Positions 6,469 to 16,028 of a stretch of 37,505 bases of DNA are shown here, piece after piece (position 1 is the first letter of the stretch; the number at the start of each line of letters is the position of its first letter). Source of the stretch: CAYQQR01 sp964420035 (GTDB lineage Bacteria; Bacteroidota; Bacteroidia; Bacteroidales; SM23-62); assembly GCA_964420035.1 (NCBI GenBank), contig CAYQQR010000041.1:1-37505 (forward strand). The letters are read 5' to 3'. Made by a program: the position numbers and the translations under genes. The notes under the pieces are model-generated. The model was not told the origin of the DNA. It searched no databases and saw only the letters and a list, made by a program, of their open reading frames with translations.

Positions 6469-9400
6469 TTAAGCTTTTATGAATTTTAATAACACAACTC
6501 CAGAACAGGTATTGATTTTTATGATAAATACCCCATTCATTAAACCACCTGTATCAATTCTGCCTTTAAAATTATGGCCATCAACCAATTGCATCGTTTT
6601 GCCCTGACTATCAAAAATTTCAATTGACAGAATTTTGCCTTGCAAACCCTTTATATATGTATAGTCCCTGGCAGGATTAGGGTACAAATAAACGCCAGGG
6701 CTTTCAACAACCGATACATTCGTTGTTCTCTGGTTAAACCCAATATCCTTTATCACCACTTTTGAAGAGAACGGGACAAGTTCAACCGATGAAACAGGGA
6801 TATTTTCAATATCTACATAGCTGCCAACAAGTTCTATAGTAACGGTTTTAGCTGTTTTATTGACAAGAAGCTCAGCAGGATCTTCATCATGTCGTTCAAG
6901 GGTATAAAAACTGAGTTTACTGTTGTAGTCATTCATGTTCTCGACCCATGTTGTCCAGGGAATGTTGCTGGTCATAAGCCCCTCGTGATCCCATGGATTC
7001 ATATAGCAGTTTGATTCAACGGTTCCCATATCATAGGTATCAGTGCCTTTCATTGAGAAAACCCTGTTGTATATATTGGATGCAAAAAGAACATTCTCGT
7101 TGGCCTTCATTCCGTGAATCGGGCCATCGCCCAGCCAGGCAAAATTTGAATATAACAATTGATTCGCGTTATTCTTGTATGAAGTGTTGCCTATGAACCA
7201 AATGTTGTTACTTCCGGCATTGGCATGCATACCTGATCCATTAAAGGCAATTGTATTGTTCTCGGCTATCAGCCAGGATGAGTTGTTGTCGAAATAGAGA
7301 CCAAATCCCATAGATGAAGGGGTGTTTTCATTAATACCCGCGGTGCCGTTTCTGTTGCCATAGGTGTACATCCCTATGTTGTCTCTCCAGGTGGAGTTTT
7401 TACAATTATGCCCCCAGCAGTATAAAGCTCCAACATCATTAAGGGTTAAGCCTGCATAGGTTACTATATTCTCTTCAATTATACTGTTATCGCAATATGC
7501 CAGGATACCGCCATACCCTATGCTATCGAGCCGGTTTTGCGATATAAGAGCATTTCGGCTATCCAGAAGGTATATGCCACAGGTGTTATGCTGACCGGTT
7601 TCACCATATGCAAAGTTTAAACCCACTCTTCTTATATCATTGAAGCTTATGTTAACATCATCCAGGTTATGTCCGTAAATTGCATTGTTAACCAGGTCAT
7701 GCATGTTGTTTGACAAGATGTTATGGTTGTTCCCCCTTAGGTTAACGGCTGTTTTGTAAATGTGTGTAATGGTGTTGTCGCGGATGGTGATGTTTTGAGA
7801 TGATGTTCCACCAATGTTTATTGCATGCACGGCATACTTATCAATATGGAGGTTTTCTATTACCACATTGCTTTGGTTTCCGGGTAAATCAATTCCTGTA
7901 TTGTACGCAGAAGCATAAACTGTTGCGTTGTCCGGGTTTTTGCCTTCAGGAAACCAAAGATATATCTTGCCGGTAGCAGCATCATATACCCATTCGTTGG
8001 ATACATCCAGATAGGGTAGTTTGCCATCCAGATAAAAACCAAAATTGGCCTTTACCTCATACTGAGACGGATTGCTGAAAACGATCGCTTCATTTGTATA
8101 TCCCGCAACAGTTCTGTGTTCCCATGTCCAGGCATTGCTGCGGAAGCGTACAGTTGATCCCTCGACAACTTCTTTTGGATGGTCGAGCGGACCAGTTGCG
8201 AAGCCTGTATTTGAATCAGACTGTTTACTGGTATTGAACAAAAAGCCTTCATCAAAATTGGGATACCTTGCTATGTGAACCATTATGGTATCCACATACA
8301 ACTGAGCAGGAGATCCGTGTGTCCAGTCAGCGGAATAGATATGCCCGTCATGCTGTTGCCAGCCCGTAACGATTTTTGCACCGGTTATCAAAGGTTTCTC
8401 TCCTTCTCCGTAAGAAGTAAAAGTAACAGGGTCATCCCGTGTACCTGAGGCAACCACCTTGATCTCACCTTCAAAGGTATCACCTGCTTTAAAAAGAACG
8501 GCAGTACCGGGTATTAAACCTGCCATAACACTGTTTAGTTTTTCAAGGGTTTTCCATGGTTGACCGGAAGTGGTTCCGCTATTGGAGTCGTTTCCGTTAT
8601 TGGACAAGTAAATTTCCGGTCCATACACTTCACTCAATCCAAATCCTACCGGAATAAAATCCGGATCATCTGTTATTAAAATACGGTCGATGGAAAAATC
8701 TGGTGTATTGTATGCTATCTCAAGAATGTTTTCGCCAGATATGATAAGGAATGTCTCAGCGGATAACGTTACCCATGTCCAATTATCAGTAGCTGCTGGC
8801 AATGTATATAATTGCCATACTCCATCGTTTACCTTGTACCAGAATTTATTTTCTTCCTCCGCCTTTCCTTTTACTCTGGCCCAAAGTTTCTGGTCTGATG
8901 TAACACAAGAAATAAAAGGATAGGAGAGTATTCCGTTCTGGGGAGGATCCGCCTGGTTTACACCACTCTTTACTTTCAGGTAGTTTCCATTTGAAGTAAA
9001 ATTATCGTCATGAATGCTATAGCAACATTCATCAAAAACCGATTCGGCTTCCCAAAAGACCATGCTTTCCGTAGGACTTGAGGTAACAGAGGTTTCAGAA
9101 AAAATTACATTACCCGTTTGGGATGCATCAAAACTGGTTGCCGCCAGTCCAAGGAAAATCATATTGGAGAAATCCATCTCCATACTGGTGATCTGAGTCC
9201 AGTCAGAACCATTGGATGAATATTCTGAAGTAATTACCTTCCCCACTCTTGTAAGACGATACCAGATATTTGTATTTACACCTGCACAGGAAAAACTCTG
9301 GCTATTTGTTCCCGTTGCTGTTCTTGCCTGGAAACAAGTGCCGGTATTGTTCTCTGGCTGAAACGTGGAAATCATTCCATATGAAGAGCCTGGCGTAAGG

Positions 9401-9768
9401 CTTTCGCGCACCATTAGTCCGGCTTTTGCCCATGTGCCGGAGTTCTCCATGCTTTCCATCCTGGTGGTAACCTGGAAATCATCACATACTACCTGGTAAA
9501 CAAAGTAAAAGTCATCGGCAGTATTCCAGATATCCATACCCGATGAGTTGATGTTAATCTGGTTTTGAGACTCGGAGAAATTCCCCGTCACCATTGATTG
9601 ATTACCAATGTGAAGGCCTGTCCATTGTGCCTGGGATAAACCAGCTATGCACATTATTGCAACTGAAAGGAATAGTCTTCTAGTCATATTAGAGGAATGC
9701 ATGGGCTTACAGGATGTTGCCAGAATAAATACTGAAATTGATACAAATTGAAATAATAGTCTTTTCAT
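6469..9768 (-). CDS. T9SS-secreted multidomain beta-helix protein (GH141-like)
   Basis: This 1099-residue protein appears to contain a DUF1349-like concanavalin-type domain (about 47-230), a CBM-like beta-sandwich (about 235-372), a large right-handed parallel beta-helix (about 380-960, beginning IYLSNNGNDSNSGT, then many NI/NT turns), and a C-terminal T9SS sorting domain (LYPNPARDY to the end). The beta-helix class resembles polysaccharide-active families such as GH141, but the catalytic residues cannot be named. T9SS export implies release outside the cell or surface attachment, so it is a candidate first-attack enzyme. Two leaders occur in tandem: a lipoprotein-like one ending LATSC (Cys20), and at Met28 a classical signal, MTRRLFLSVAIMCIAGLSQAQ. 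Met28 (base 9687) may be the true start. It is the last gene of the minus-strand run, 77 bases after the UroD-like gene. Confidence 0.8.
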   Translation of the reverse strand: MKRLLFQFVSISVFILATSCKPMHSSNMTRRLFLSVAIMCIAGLSQAQWTGLHIGNQSMVTGNFSESQNQININSSGMDIWNTADDFYFVYQVVCDDFQVTTRMESMENSGTWAKAGLMVRESLTPGSSYGMISTFQPENNTGTCFQARTATGTNSQSFSCAGVNTNIWYRLTRVGKVITSEYSSNGSDWTQITSMEMDFSNMIFLGLAATSFDASQTGNVIFSETSVTSSPTESMVFWEAESVFDECCYSIHDDNFTSNGNYLKVKSGVNQADPPQNGILSYPFISCVTSDQKLWARVKGKAEEENKFWYKVNDGVWQLYTLPAATDNWTWVTLSAETFLIISGENILEIAYNTPDFSIDRILITDDPDFIPVGFGLSEVYGPEIYLSNNGNDSNSGTTSGQPWKTLEKLNSVMAGLIPGTAVLFKAGDTFEGEIKVVASGTRDDPVTFTSYGEGEKPLITGAKIVTGWQQHDGHIYSADWTHGSPAQLYVDTIMVHIARYPNFDEGFLFNTSKQSDSNTGFATGPLDHPKEVVEGSTVRFRSNAWTWEHRTVAGYTNEAIVFSNPSQYEVKANFGFYLDGKLPYLDVSNEWVYDAATGKIYLWFPEGKNPDNATVYASAYNTGIDLPGNQSNVVIENLHIDKYAVHAINIGGTSSQNITIRDNTITHIYKTAVNLRGNNHNILSNNMHDLVNNAIYGHNLDDVNISFNDIRRVGLNFAYGETGQHNTCGIYLLDSRNALISQNRLDSIGYGGILAYCDNSIIEENIVTYAGLTLNDVGALYCWGHNCKNSTWRDNIGMYTYGNRNGTAGINENTPSSMGFGLYFDNNSSWLIAENNTIAFNGSGMHANAGSNNIWFIGNTSYKNNANQLLYSNFAWLGDGPIHGMKANENVLFASNIYNRVFSMKGTDTYDMGTVESNCYMNPWDHEGLMTSNIPWTTWVENMNDYNSKLSFYTLERHDEDPAELLVNKTAKTVTIELVGSYVDIENIPVSSVELVPFSSKVVIKDIGFNQRTTNVSVVESPGVYLYPNPARDYTYIKGLQGKILSIEIFDSQGKTMQLVDGHNFKGRIDTGGLMNGVFIIKINTCSGVVLLKFIKA

Positions 9769-9845
9769 GATTTAAAACTTTAGTCTTTTTATTGTAGAAA
9801 ATATTTAGCGATTTACAAGCGAGTGTATATTTTACTTAAAATTAT

Positions 9846-10904
9846 TTAAAGGTTATTGGTTTGAAAATCTTCAACAGCTTTTTTAAGCGCCAATAGATTT
9901 TCCCACGGAACTTCAGGCTCAACAACGTGTGTGGGGCCGATTACGATGCCTGTTCCATTACATTTCTTTAGCCTGTTATAAGTAACCTCATATACTTTCT
10001 CTGGTGTGCCAAACGGGAGTAGCTTTTGGGTGCCCAATGTTCCCCAAAATGATAACCTGTCACCATATTCATCATGGATCTCATCAAAGTCCATACTTTC
10101 AGGTTGTATGGGATTGAGTACGTCCACACCAATCTCAATAAAGTCTTCAATAAATGGTGTTACAAAACCGCAGGAATGAAATCAAATCAATATATCAGGC
10201 TTAATTGCCTTTGCTGTATCAATAACTTTTTTTAATCTGGGTTTTAAATATGCCTGCCAGGTTGGAACATCCATTATCGTAGAAGATTGTGTCCCTATAT
10301 CATCTCCCAACGCCAAAATATCAGTATCTGCTTTCGCATAATGTGCAGCCAAACTGCATGAAAAATCACAAATTTTGTCGAATAATACAGTGGCCTTTTC
10401 ATCAGCCATAAGCATGTCGATCATTAGTTCTTCCATCGACCGAAGGTACCATGAAGCCTCCCAAATTGTCATGGTCATTAAGCCCATTGTTGCTTTATTA
10501 TTATCGTGAAAGGCTTTTACTTCCAGGTTTAGTTTCTCTTGCGCTCTTTTATTTACACCAGGATAAGGGTAATTGATGATTTCTTCAAGATTTGCTCCTT
10601 TTAAAGGATGATGCATCTTGGTCATGTGAAAAGCAGCTTGTGATCCCTTTGAGTGTCCAACCCCATAGTCATCAAATTCAATTTTTTTTGGAAGCTCTTC
10701 TCTGGGATAAAGCTTAAATCCATTGTCGAAATTCTTTTTCAAATCAACATATACCGGACGATGCAGCATATCAAAATAAGCAAGATAATCAGTATGTCCA
10801 AATCTGCTTTTAAATGCCTGCACCTGTGATTCACAAAAATATATATCAACAGGAACGCGGTTTACTTTTTTTCGTCTTAGTGCATTAATCACTTCAAGCC
10901 TCAT
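9846..10904 (-). pseudogene. UroD/MtaA-like protein interrupted by an in-frame TGA
   Basis: Reading from 10904 gives 240 residues ending KPDILI, then TGA at 10184-10182. The same frame continues without interruption with FHSCGFVTPFIEDFIEIG, then DVLNPIQPESMDF and PFGTPEKVY, to a normal stop at 9846. The whole is 352 residues, a normal UroD/MtaA-superfamily length. Homology on both sides and an unshifted frame show one gene with a single stop at codon 241. The H-x-C metal-site motif (His243, Cys245) and a late His (about 326, in GPTHVVEPEVP) lie after the stop, so the short product would lack the active site. TGG to TGA is a one-base change, but the ancestral residue is unknown. It sits 24 bases after the GH-D enzyme gene. 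It is either a pseudogene, a sequencing error or a recoded gene. Confidence 0.85.
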
Positions 10905-10928
10905 AACCTTTTATCCTCCATTTGCAAA

Positions 10929-12677
10929 TCAATACTTTACTGAATATAGTTTTCCAACAATATTCAACGCATCAGCCTGATTTTTTACACTATATTCAAC
11001 AGTGCAGCTTACCCCTTCATGATTTTTATTGAGTTCAAATTCTGCAACTGCCCAACTCAGGCCGCTCCACAAGGGTTTATCGTATTCAATGGTAACAGGG
11101 ATGCTTGTGTTTTCAATTTGAACCTTTAGGATTCCAATTTTATCAATTGATGTGCCATCCGGATATCCTCCATCACTTACACGGCAAGGCATTCCATTTG
11201 AAAAGAATTGCTGAAAAATAACCCGGTATATTCCGGATTTCGTCACTTCAAACTGACCGTGCAATTCATTTTTTGTATGGTTTTTAAAATGGATATCCAC
11301 TTCCTCCATTTTTACCGGAATCCGTACATCCTTTTCTTCACCTAATTGATAGTCTTCGGAGCTGTATTTACCAAAGCCAACCAAAACCAATTGCTCCGGG
11401 CCAAGATATATCTTTTTGTCAGCCATGGAAGGCTTAAAACCTGAATCGTTAAATATAATACTCGCATTTAGTCCTTCTGTATTAGGCTGATAATCATCCA
11501 GGTCTGTTTTTCTATGTTCCTGGGAAGGATTTACCAACAGCAATAACACACCCTCTTCATCTTCTGCTTTATACCCGTAAATATCTCCCTTTCCGGGTAT
11601 ACCGCCAGCCAGTTCTATAGCATTGTTTTTTTGAAAAGGGGAGTACAGTTTTTGAACCTTTGCAAACCATTCAGCGTCATCGTCGGTAAGCAGATCGAGG
11701 TTGCCGTAATAGGTATTCATCCATCCGCCGCGGGCAAGTGAGAGCAGTAACATTCCTTTCCACGCTTCATTTCTCCGGTTATAACAGGTGCCGGTATTTC
11801 CAACCATAAAGGCACAGTTGTCTATCCTTTTTAGTGGTATGTTTGAGGCATGGTAATCCTTAACCATATGGTCTGAATAGATATCTTTCGATCGCCAAAA
11901 GTTCATGCAAGGAATATCAGCCAGGCGTGGATCTCCACAGTATAAGGAGTCAAAGGCCATTAACCATTCCGGATCAACACTTTCAGTAAACGGTGCGGAT
12001 GTATCGAGATAATATCCACCATACCCGTTATAGGCCAGAAACAAGACATCGGGAAACTCTTGCCGGAATTTACTGATTGCATTCAAAAAGGCCTTTTTAT
12101 TCAGCAGGAAAGCCTCGTATGGTGCATATTTTTTTGCTCCTTCAGGCGTAACAGCGGTAAAATCAGCAAAATCAAACTTAAACATTTTTATGCCATTATC
12201 AGCATGCATCCTTAACGTCTCCATTAAATGAGAAAGGTAACCGCCTTCAAACAAACAAAAGGAGCGTTTATCCGCAGAGAGGGAATCTTCCCATTCAGGA
12301 ATCGGATCAAGAAACCAGTATTCATAACCAGCCACACGCAGATTGGTGGAAATCCATAAACCGGGTTTAATTCCATGCTCTTTGCACAAGGCAAACCATT
12401 TATCCGGACCATCTGGCCATGACTCTTTTCGCCATTCCCGGTAGCCTCCGTTTTTTGAGAACCAGAATGCATCCATTAAATAATAATCAAAACGTACGCC
12501 TTGCTTTGTAAGCCGAACCATTTCCTCAAACTGACGAACAGCAATTTCATCATTTAGCCTGATGTTATCCGAAAGTTCATCATAGGAAGCCCAGTTGATA
12601 TAAACTGATGTGGGTTCTTTTAAGTGTCCGGCATATTTTGCTAATGTTTCTGTCATGAATTTATTGTTTTTTGCCAT
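10929..12677 (-). CDS. Cytoplasmic clan GH-D (GH36-like) glycoside hydrolase
   Basis: This 582-residue protein has an alpha-galactosidase-type (GH27/GH36/GH31-related) TIM barrel. YYLMDAFWF (66-73) forms the strand with the substrate-contacting Asp, GIKPGLWIS (102-110) is a typical strand, and KMFKFDFADF carries the likely nucleophile Asp169. A later LYCGDPR may hold the acid/base (Asp249). The C-terminus is a beta-sandwich. There is no signal peptide, so it works in the cytoplasm. Substrate may be an alpha-galactoside or related alpha-glycoside, and the exact family is uncertain. The ATG at 12677 overlaps the MFS gene by 17 bases. Met8 at 12656, 4 bases after the MFS stop, is an equally good start. 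Confidence 0.8.
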   Translation of the reverse strand: MAKNNKFMTETLAKYAGHLKEPTSVYINWASYDELSDNIRLNDEIAVRQFEEMVRLTKQGVRFDYYLMDAFWFSKNGGYREWRKESWPDGPDKWFALCKEHGIKPGLWISTNLRVAGYEYWFLDPIPEWEDSLSADKRSFCLFEGGYLSHLMETLRMHADNGIKMFKFDFADFTAVTPEGAKKYAPYEAFLLNKKAFLNAISKFRQEFPDVLFLAYNGYGGYYLDTSAPFTESVDPEWLMAFDSLYCGDPRLADIPCMNFWRSKDIYSDHMVKDYHASNIPLKRIDNCAFMVGNTGTCYNRRNEAWKGMLLLSLARGGWMNTYYGNLDLLTDDDAEWFAKVQKLYSPFQKNNAIELAGGIPGKGDIYGYKAEDEEGVLLLLVNPSQEHRKTDLDDYQPNTEGLNASIIFNDSGFKPSMADKKIYLGPEQLVLVGFGKYSSEDYQLGEEKDVRIPVKMEEVDIHFKNHTKNELHGQFEVTKSGIYRVIFQQFFSNGMPCRVSDGGYPDGTSIDKIGILKVQIENTSIPVTIEYDKPLWSGLSWAVAEFELNKNHEGVSCTVEYSVKNQADALNIVGKLYSVKY

Positions 12678-13878
12678 TTTTTTTAGGATTTACAATTACC
12701 AGATAAGTAAATAAGACCAGGGGAATAATTTCGATTCCGGCTGCAAAGAGAAATGTACGCTGCACCGAGCTAAAATAATCCGAGAGAAAACCAGCGATAT
12801 TAGTGCCGATTAGGCTTCCCAAACCTGCGCCTGCCAAGCCGTACAACATTTGTGAAGATGCTTTCAGGCCTTTAGGTGCAAGGTTGCCAACCAAGGTTAC
12901 TGCACCGGCGATAAATAATCCGGCAGTGGCTCCATGCAATGCCTGGACCATGATTAAGGGTACAGCCGTAGTTAATATGGAAATAATAAACCACCTGAAT
13001 CCGGTAATGAAAACTGCCAGTAAAAGAATTGTTTCAAGTCGTAGTTTGCTTGTTAGCCATCCAAATGCGAGTAATACCAGAACCTCGGTGGCTGTTGCCA
13101 TACCCGCGGTCATTCCTAATACGGACTGACTAAGGTCTAATTCCTGAACAAGCGGACCAATATAAACACCAAAAGGAGCCATGCTGATATAATGAAATAC
13201 CACAGCAATCAGAAATATGGTGAATGTCCGGTTACGAAAGAGCTGTTTAACCTGTGACAGTTTAAGCTTATCAGGACCTCCGGTATTTCTTTCTTTTAAT
13301 GTGAGTGATACGATAAAAACAGCCACAAATGAAATAATGAGTATGGTAAATAACCATGGTGAATCACTATCAAATCCCAGGTAATCCATTACAATTCCAA
13401 AGCTTGCAGAAGCGACAAACCACCCCAGCGCAGCCCACATTCTTATTTTTCCATAATCACTCCCGCGTTCCTTTGCTCTGGCAGTTGCCAAAGAATCAGC
13501 GATTCCCATGATGGGCACATTAAAAAATGAATAGAAAAAATAGCTAACCAACAAAAATGTATAACCGATGCCGGGTTTTAAAAACGGGATAAGTGACATA
13601 ACTACAGCAAGTAAAAGCAAGCGCATTATCAGTGCCGGTCGTTGCGTCCGGTCTGCAAGCATTCCAAAAAGCAAAGGCACGAAAAAAGCCAGCACATACC
13701 CTATAGAAGTTAATCCTGCAATTTGTTTGCCGGAATACCCGCTTGCACTCATGTATGCAGGTAAATAGGTAATGATGAGTGCGAAACTAACATGAATAAA
13801 AAAATAAAAATTTCGCATAAGATCATACTTTTCCAGAGCAGGAAAGGTTAAAAAGCGTGTATTGGATATTTTTAGCAT
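12661..13878 (-). CDS. MFS sugar/proton symporter (HcaT/LacY-like subgroup)
   Basis: This 405-residue membrane protein has about 12 hydrophobic segments. The GMLADRTQRP loop between helices 2 and 3 is the MFS signature. GSDYGKIRMWAALGW in the first half is typical of the LacY/HcaT/nucleoside-symporter-like MFS branch. It should move a mono- or disaccharide across the inner membrane with protons. Its position directly upstream of, and overlapping, the cytoplasmic GH36-like enzyme suggests it delivers that enzyme's substrate. It is 20 bases downstream of the leaderless beta-helix gene in the same transcript. Substrate is unknown. Confidence 0.85.
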   Translation of the reverse strand: MLKISNTRFLTFPALEKYDLMRNFYFFIHVSFALIITYLPAYMSASGYSGKQIAGLTSIGYVLAFFVPLLFGMLADRTQRPALIMRLLLLAVVMSLIPFLKPGIGYTFLLVSYFFYSFFNVPIMGIADSLATARAKERGSDYGKIRMWAALGWFVASASFGIVMDYLGFDSDSPWLFTILIISFVAVFIVSLTLKERNTGGPDKLKLSQVKQLFRNRTFTIFLIAVVFHYISMAPFGVYIGPLVQELDLSQSVLGMTAGMATATEVLVLLAFGWLTSKLRLETILLLAVFITGFRWFIISILTTAVPLIMVQALHGATAGLFIAGAVTLVGNLAPKGLKASSQMLYGLAGAGLGSLIGTNIAGFLSDYFSSVQRTFLFAAGIEIIPLVLFTYLVIVNPKKNGKKQ

Positions 13879-13898
13879 TTTATTTTTTTATTAGTCAT

Positions 13899-16010
13899 CT
13901 AATCCTCAAGTATAATCATTGACGTGAAAGGCTCCAGAATAACACTGTCAGAAAGTTTTTCTCCATAAATTGTATAGTGCTCCCTTATGGAATTATCGAT
14001 TGAAAATTCCTTTTTCTCTTTTGATTCATTTATCAATATGGTGGACATCCGGGGGCGATCTTCCGGATCAGCAGGTGCAAAACAGGATGATTCATCATCA
14101 TGTCCTGTAGCTTCTTTCCATGAATCCAGCGTATGTTCTTCCCAGAACCGGTGACCGTTTTTGAATGTCATCCGAACGATGGGAAAGGTATAATATGAGC
14201 TACCGTAAAAATTATTATTAGTTTCAACCGGCATAAATTCCGGAGAAATGCGGCTTTCTATGAAAAATGCACGCTGGTGACGTCGCCTGGCAAATAAAAT
14301 ATTATCAAAAGCTTTACAACCATGGAGGGTATCTGGCATAAAGTATTCAGAAAACGCCAGGCCAATATCATTATCGAAAGCAATATTACCGCTTATTATA
14401 TGTTCTCTGGATTCATCGTTAGCCAAAATTCCCCAGGTGGCACCGGTGATGATATTATCTTCTATGGTAAATCCGACGCATTTGTTATCCAGATATATCC
14501 CATGAGCAAACCTGTGAAAATCGGGGGTGGCAATTACATTTCCCGGAACATCAATCACTATGTTCTTACGAATAATGCTGTTAAGAGAATAATTATAATC
14601 CTGTGCCCAGCTGTAAATGGCTCCTCCATCATTCATGAATAAAAGAGAATTTTTCACCACATTATATTCACACAGACAGTTTTTACCGTCCAGCCTTATA
14701 CCATGCAGACCGGTATTCTGAATTTGATTATGAGCTATATGGTTATGTGCAGAATCATAATCAAAAGCATTTAATTCTTCTTTTACCTGTCTTATTATAT
14801 CCTCTATATGCGATTGTTCTTCGCTTTCGAGTATTTCTTCCAGTGCGGTTATCAGGAATTTCTCATCTGCAAAGGGAAGGTTGAGTAGTGCATGCAACTT
14901 CTGTGTAAGGCCTTCGGGTATTTTTTTGCTTAAGGCCTGAAGGGTATTTTCATTAATGGAGTAAAGAACTTCTGTTTTTAGCACGGCTATACCTGTACCA
15001 TTATTTACTCCATCAAAGCCGTATCCGGGGTACATTCCGATCCGGTTCAGGGAATTATTCGTAATGGATGTATGTTCGGCATCAAGTGTAGCAACACCAC
15101 GACCCTTAATATCTGTAAATGCATTATTATTGATCCTAATGTGATGACAGCCACTGTGAAGATAAATTCCATCCCGGTGAATGTGATGAAAGGAGCAATT
15201 CTCTATTGAACAATTTTTCGTGCCTTCTTCGGCAATTATTCCTCCTTTATAAAATTTTTCAAAATGAATACCTGAAATTTTTACATGGGTAGCACCATCC
15301 AGTTTTATTCCCCAGTCAAAGACCAGCATTTCCAGCTTTTTTTTCTCCACAGGGTTCTCATCAAAATCATTGAAATACAATTTTTTATGATCAGGATCAT
15401 AATACCATTCACCCGGTTCAGTCATGAACTCCAGTTTATTGTCAAGGAAATATCCATAATCCTTGTCACACTGGTAGATCATTGTATTCTCAAAATACAA
15501 GGTGTTACCGGAATGTTCAGCAACCCGGGCTATTTCATATTGCCAGTTTACTGCTCTTATCCTTACATCGGCACCCTTGCAATTAATATTATCGATACCT
15601 AGTTCGCGGTCAATTAGTTTGGTTTTATCACCATCATCAATAGTGAAAAAGCCCCCGGAGGGATATCTCGCCAGTTGAAGCCATTGGTCATCAATAAAAA
15701 CACCCTTTACCTCTTTATCCGTAGAGCAGATAAAACTATTATTTTTGCTTTCTTCCACCTTAAAAACCATACTTCCGCTCAGCACGGGTTTCCCCCCTTC
15801 TCCATAAGAGCTTATTATTACGGGGCTTTCTCCCGTACCTGCTGTATTTAAAGTGAGGGAGCCTTCAAATACATCTCCGCACTTGAAATATATTTCATCA
15901 CCTGGCTCCAGTTTGATATCCTGAATCCTTTCGAGGCTTCTCCATGCTTGTTCGGGTGAATTACCGCTATTATTGTCGTTTCCTTTATTGGCGAAATAAT
16001 ATTTGGTCAT
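13899..16010 (-). CDS. Leaderless parallel beta-helix protein with helical insertion
   Basis: This 703-residue protein begins directly with YYFANKGNDNNSGNSP and continues with repeated beta-helix rungs (for example IRINNNAF, HIAHNQIQNTG, GFTIEDNIITG). It is a paralogue of the beta-helix part of the protein at 6469-9768: both share GND(S/N)NSG, FKxGDxFEG and SSYGEGxKP-type blocks at the same positions. Unlike that protein it has no signal peptide, lectin domain or sorting domain, so it is predicted cytoplasmic. Residues about 354-418 are charged, Leu-rich and probably alpha-helical, interrupting the helix rungs. This is an unusual insertion that could mediate oligomerisation. A GH141-like or lyase-like activity on imported oligosaccharides is possible but unproven. 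It lies between the two transporter genes. Confidence 0.8.
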   Translation of the reverse strand: MTKYYFANKGNDNNSGNSPEQAWRSLERIQDIKLEPGDEIYFKCGDVFEGSLTLNTAGTGESPVIISSYGEGGKPVLSGSMVFKVEESKNNSFICSTDKEVKGVFIDDQWLQLARYPSGGFFTIDDGDKTKLIDRELGIDNINCKGADVRIRAVNWQYEIARVAEHSGNTLYFENTMIYQCDKDYGYFLDNKLEFMTEPGEWYYDPDHKKLYFNDFDENPVEKKKLEMLVFDWGIKLDGATHVKISGIHFEKFYKGGIIAEEGTKNCSIENCSFHHIHRDGIYLHSGCHHIRINNNAFTDIKGRGVATLDAEHTSITNNSLNRIGMYPGYGFDGVNNGTGIAVLKTEVLYSINENTLQALSKKIPEGLTQKLHALLNLPFADEKFLITALEEILESEEQSHIEDIIRQVKEELNAFDYDSAHNHIAHNQIQNTGLHGIRLDGKNCLCEYNVVKNSLLFMNDGGAIYSWAQDYNYSLNSIIRKNIVIDVPGNVIATPDFHRFAHGIYLDNKCVGFTIEDNIITGATWGILANDESREHIISGNIAFDNDIGLAFSEYFMPDTLHGCKAFDNILFARRRHQRAFFIESRISPEFMPVETNNNFYGSSYYTFPIVRMTFKNGHRFWEEHTLDSWKEATGHDDESSCFAPADPEDRPRMSTILINESKEKKEFSIDNSIREHYTIYGEKLSDSVILEPFTSMIILED

Positions 16011-16028
16011 GAATTTTCCTTTTTAGAA

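Noticed and set aside
10182..10184. Selenocysteine at the TGA of the UroD-like gene
   Set aside because: The position precedes rather than coincides with the metal-ligand motif, no SECIS-like hairpin follows, and Sec insertion is uncommon in this phylum. A nonsense mutation or sequence error is simpler.
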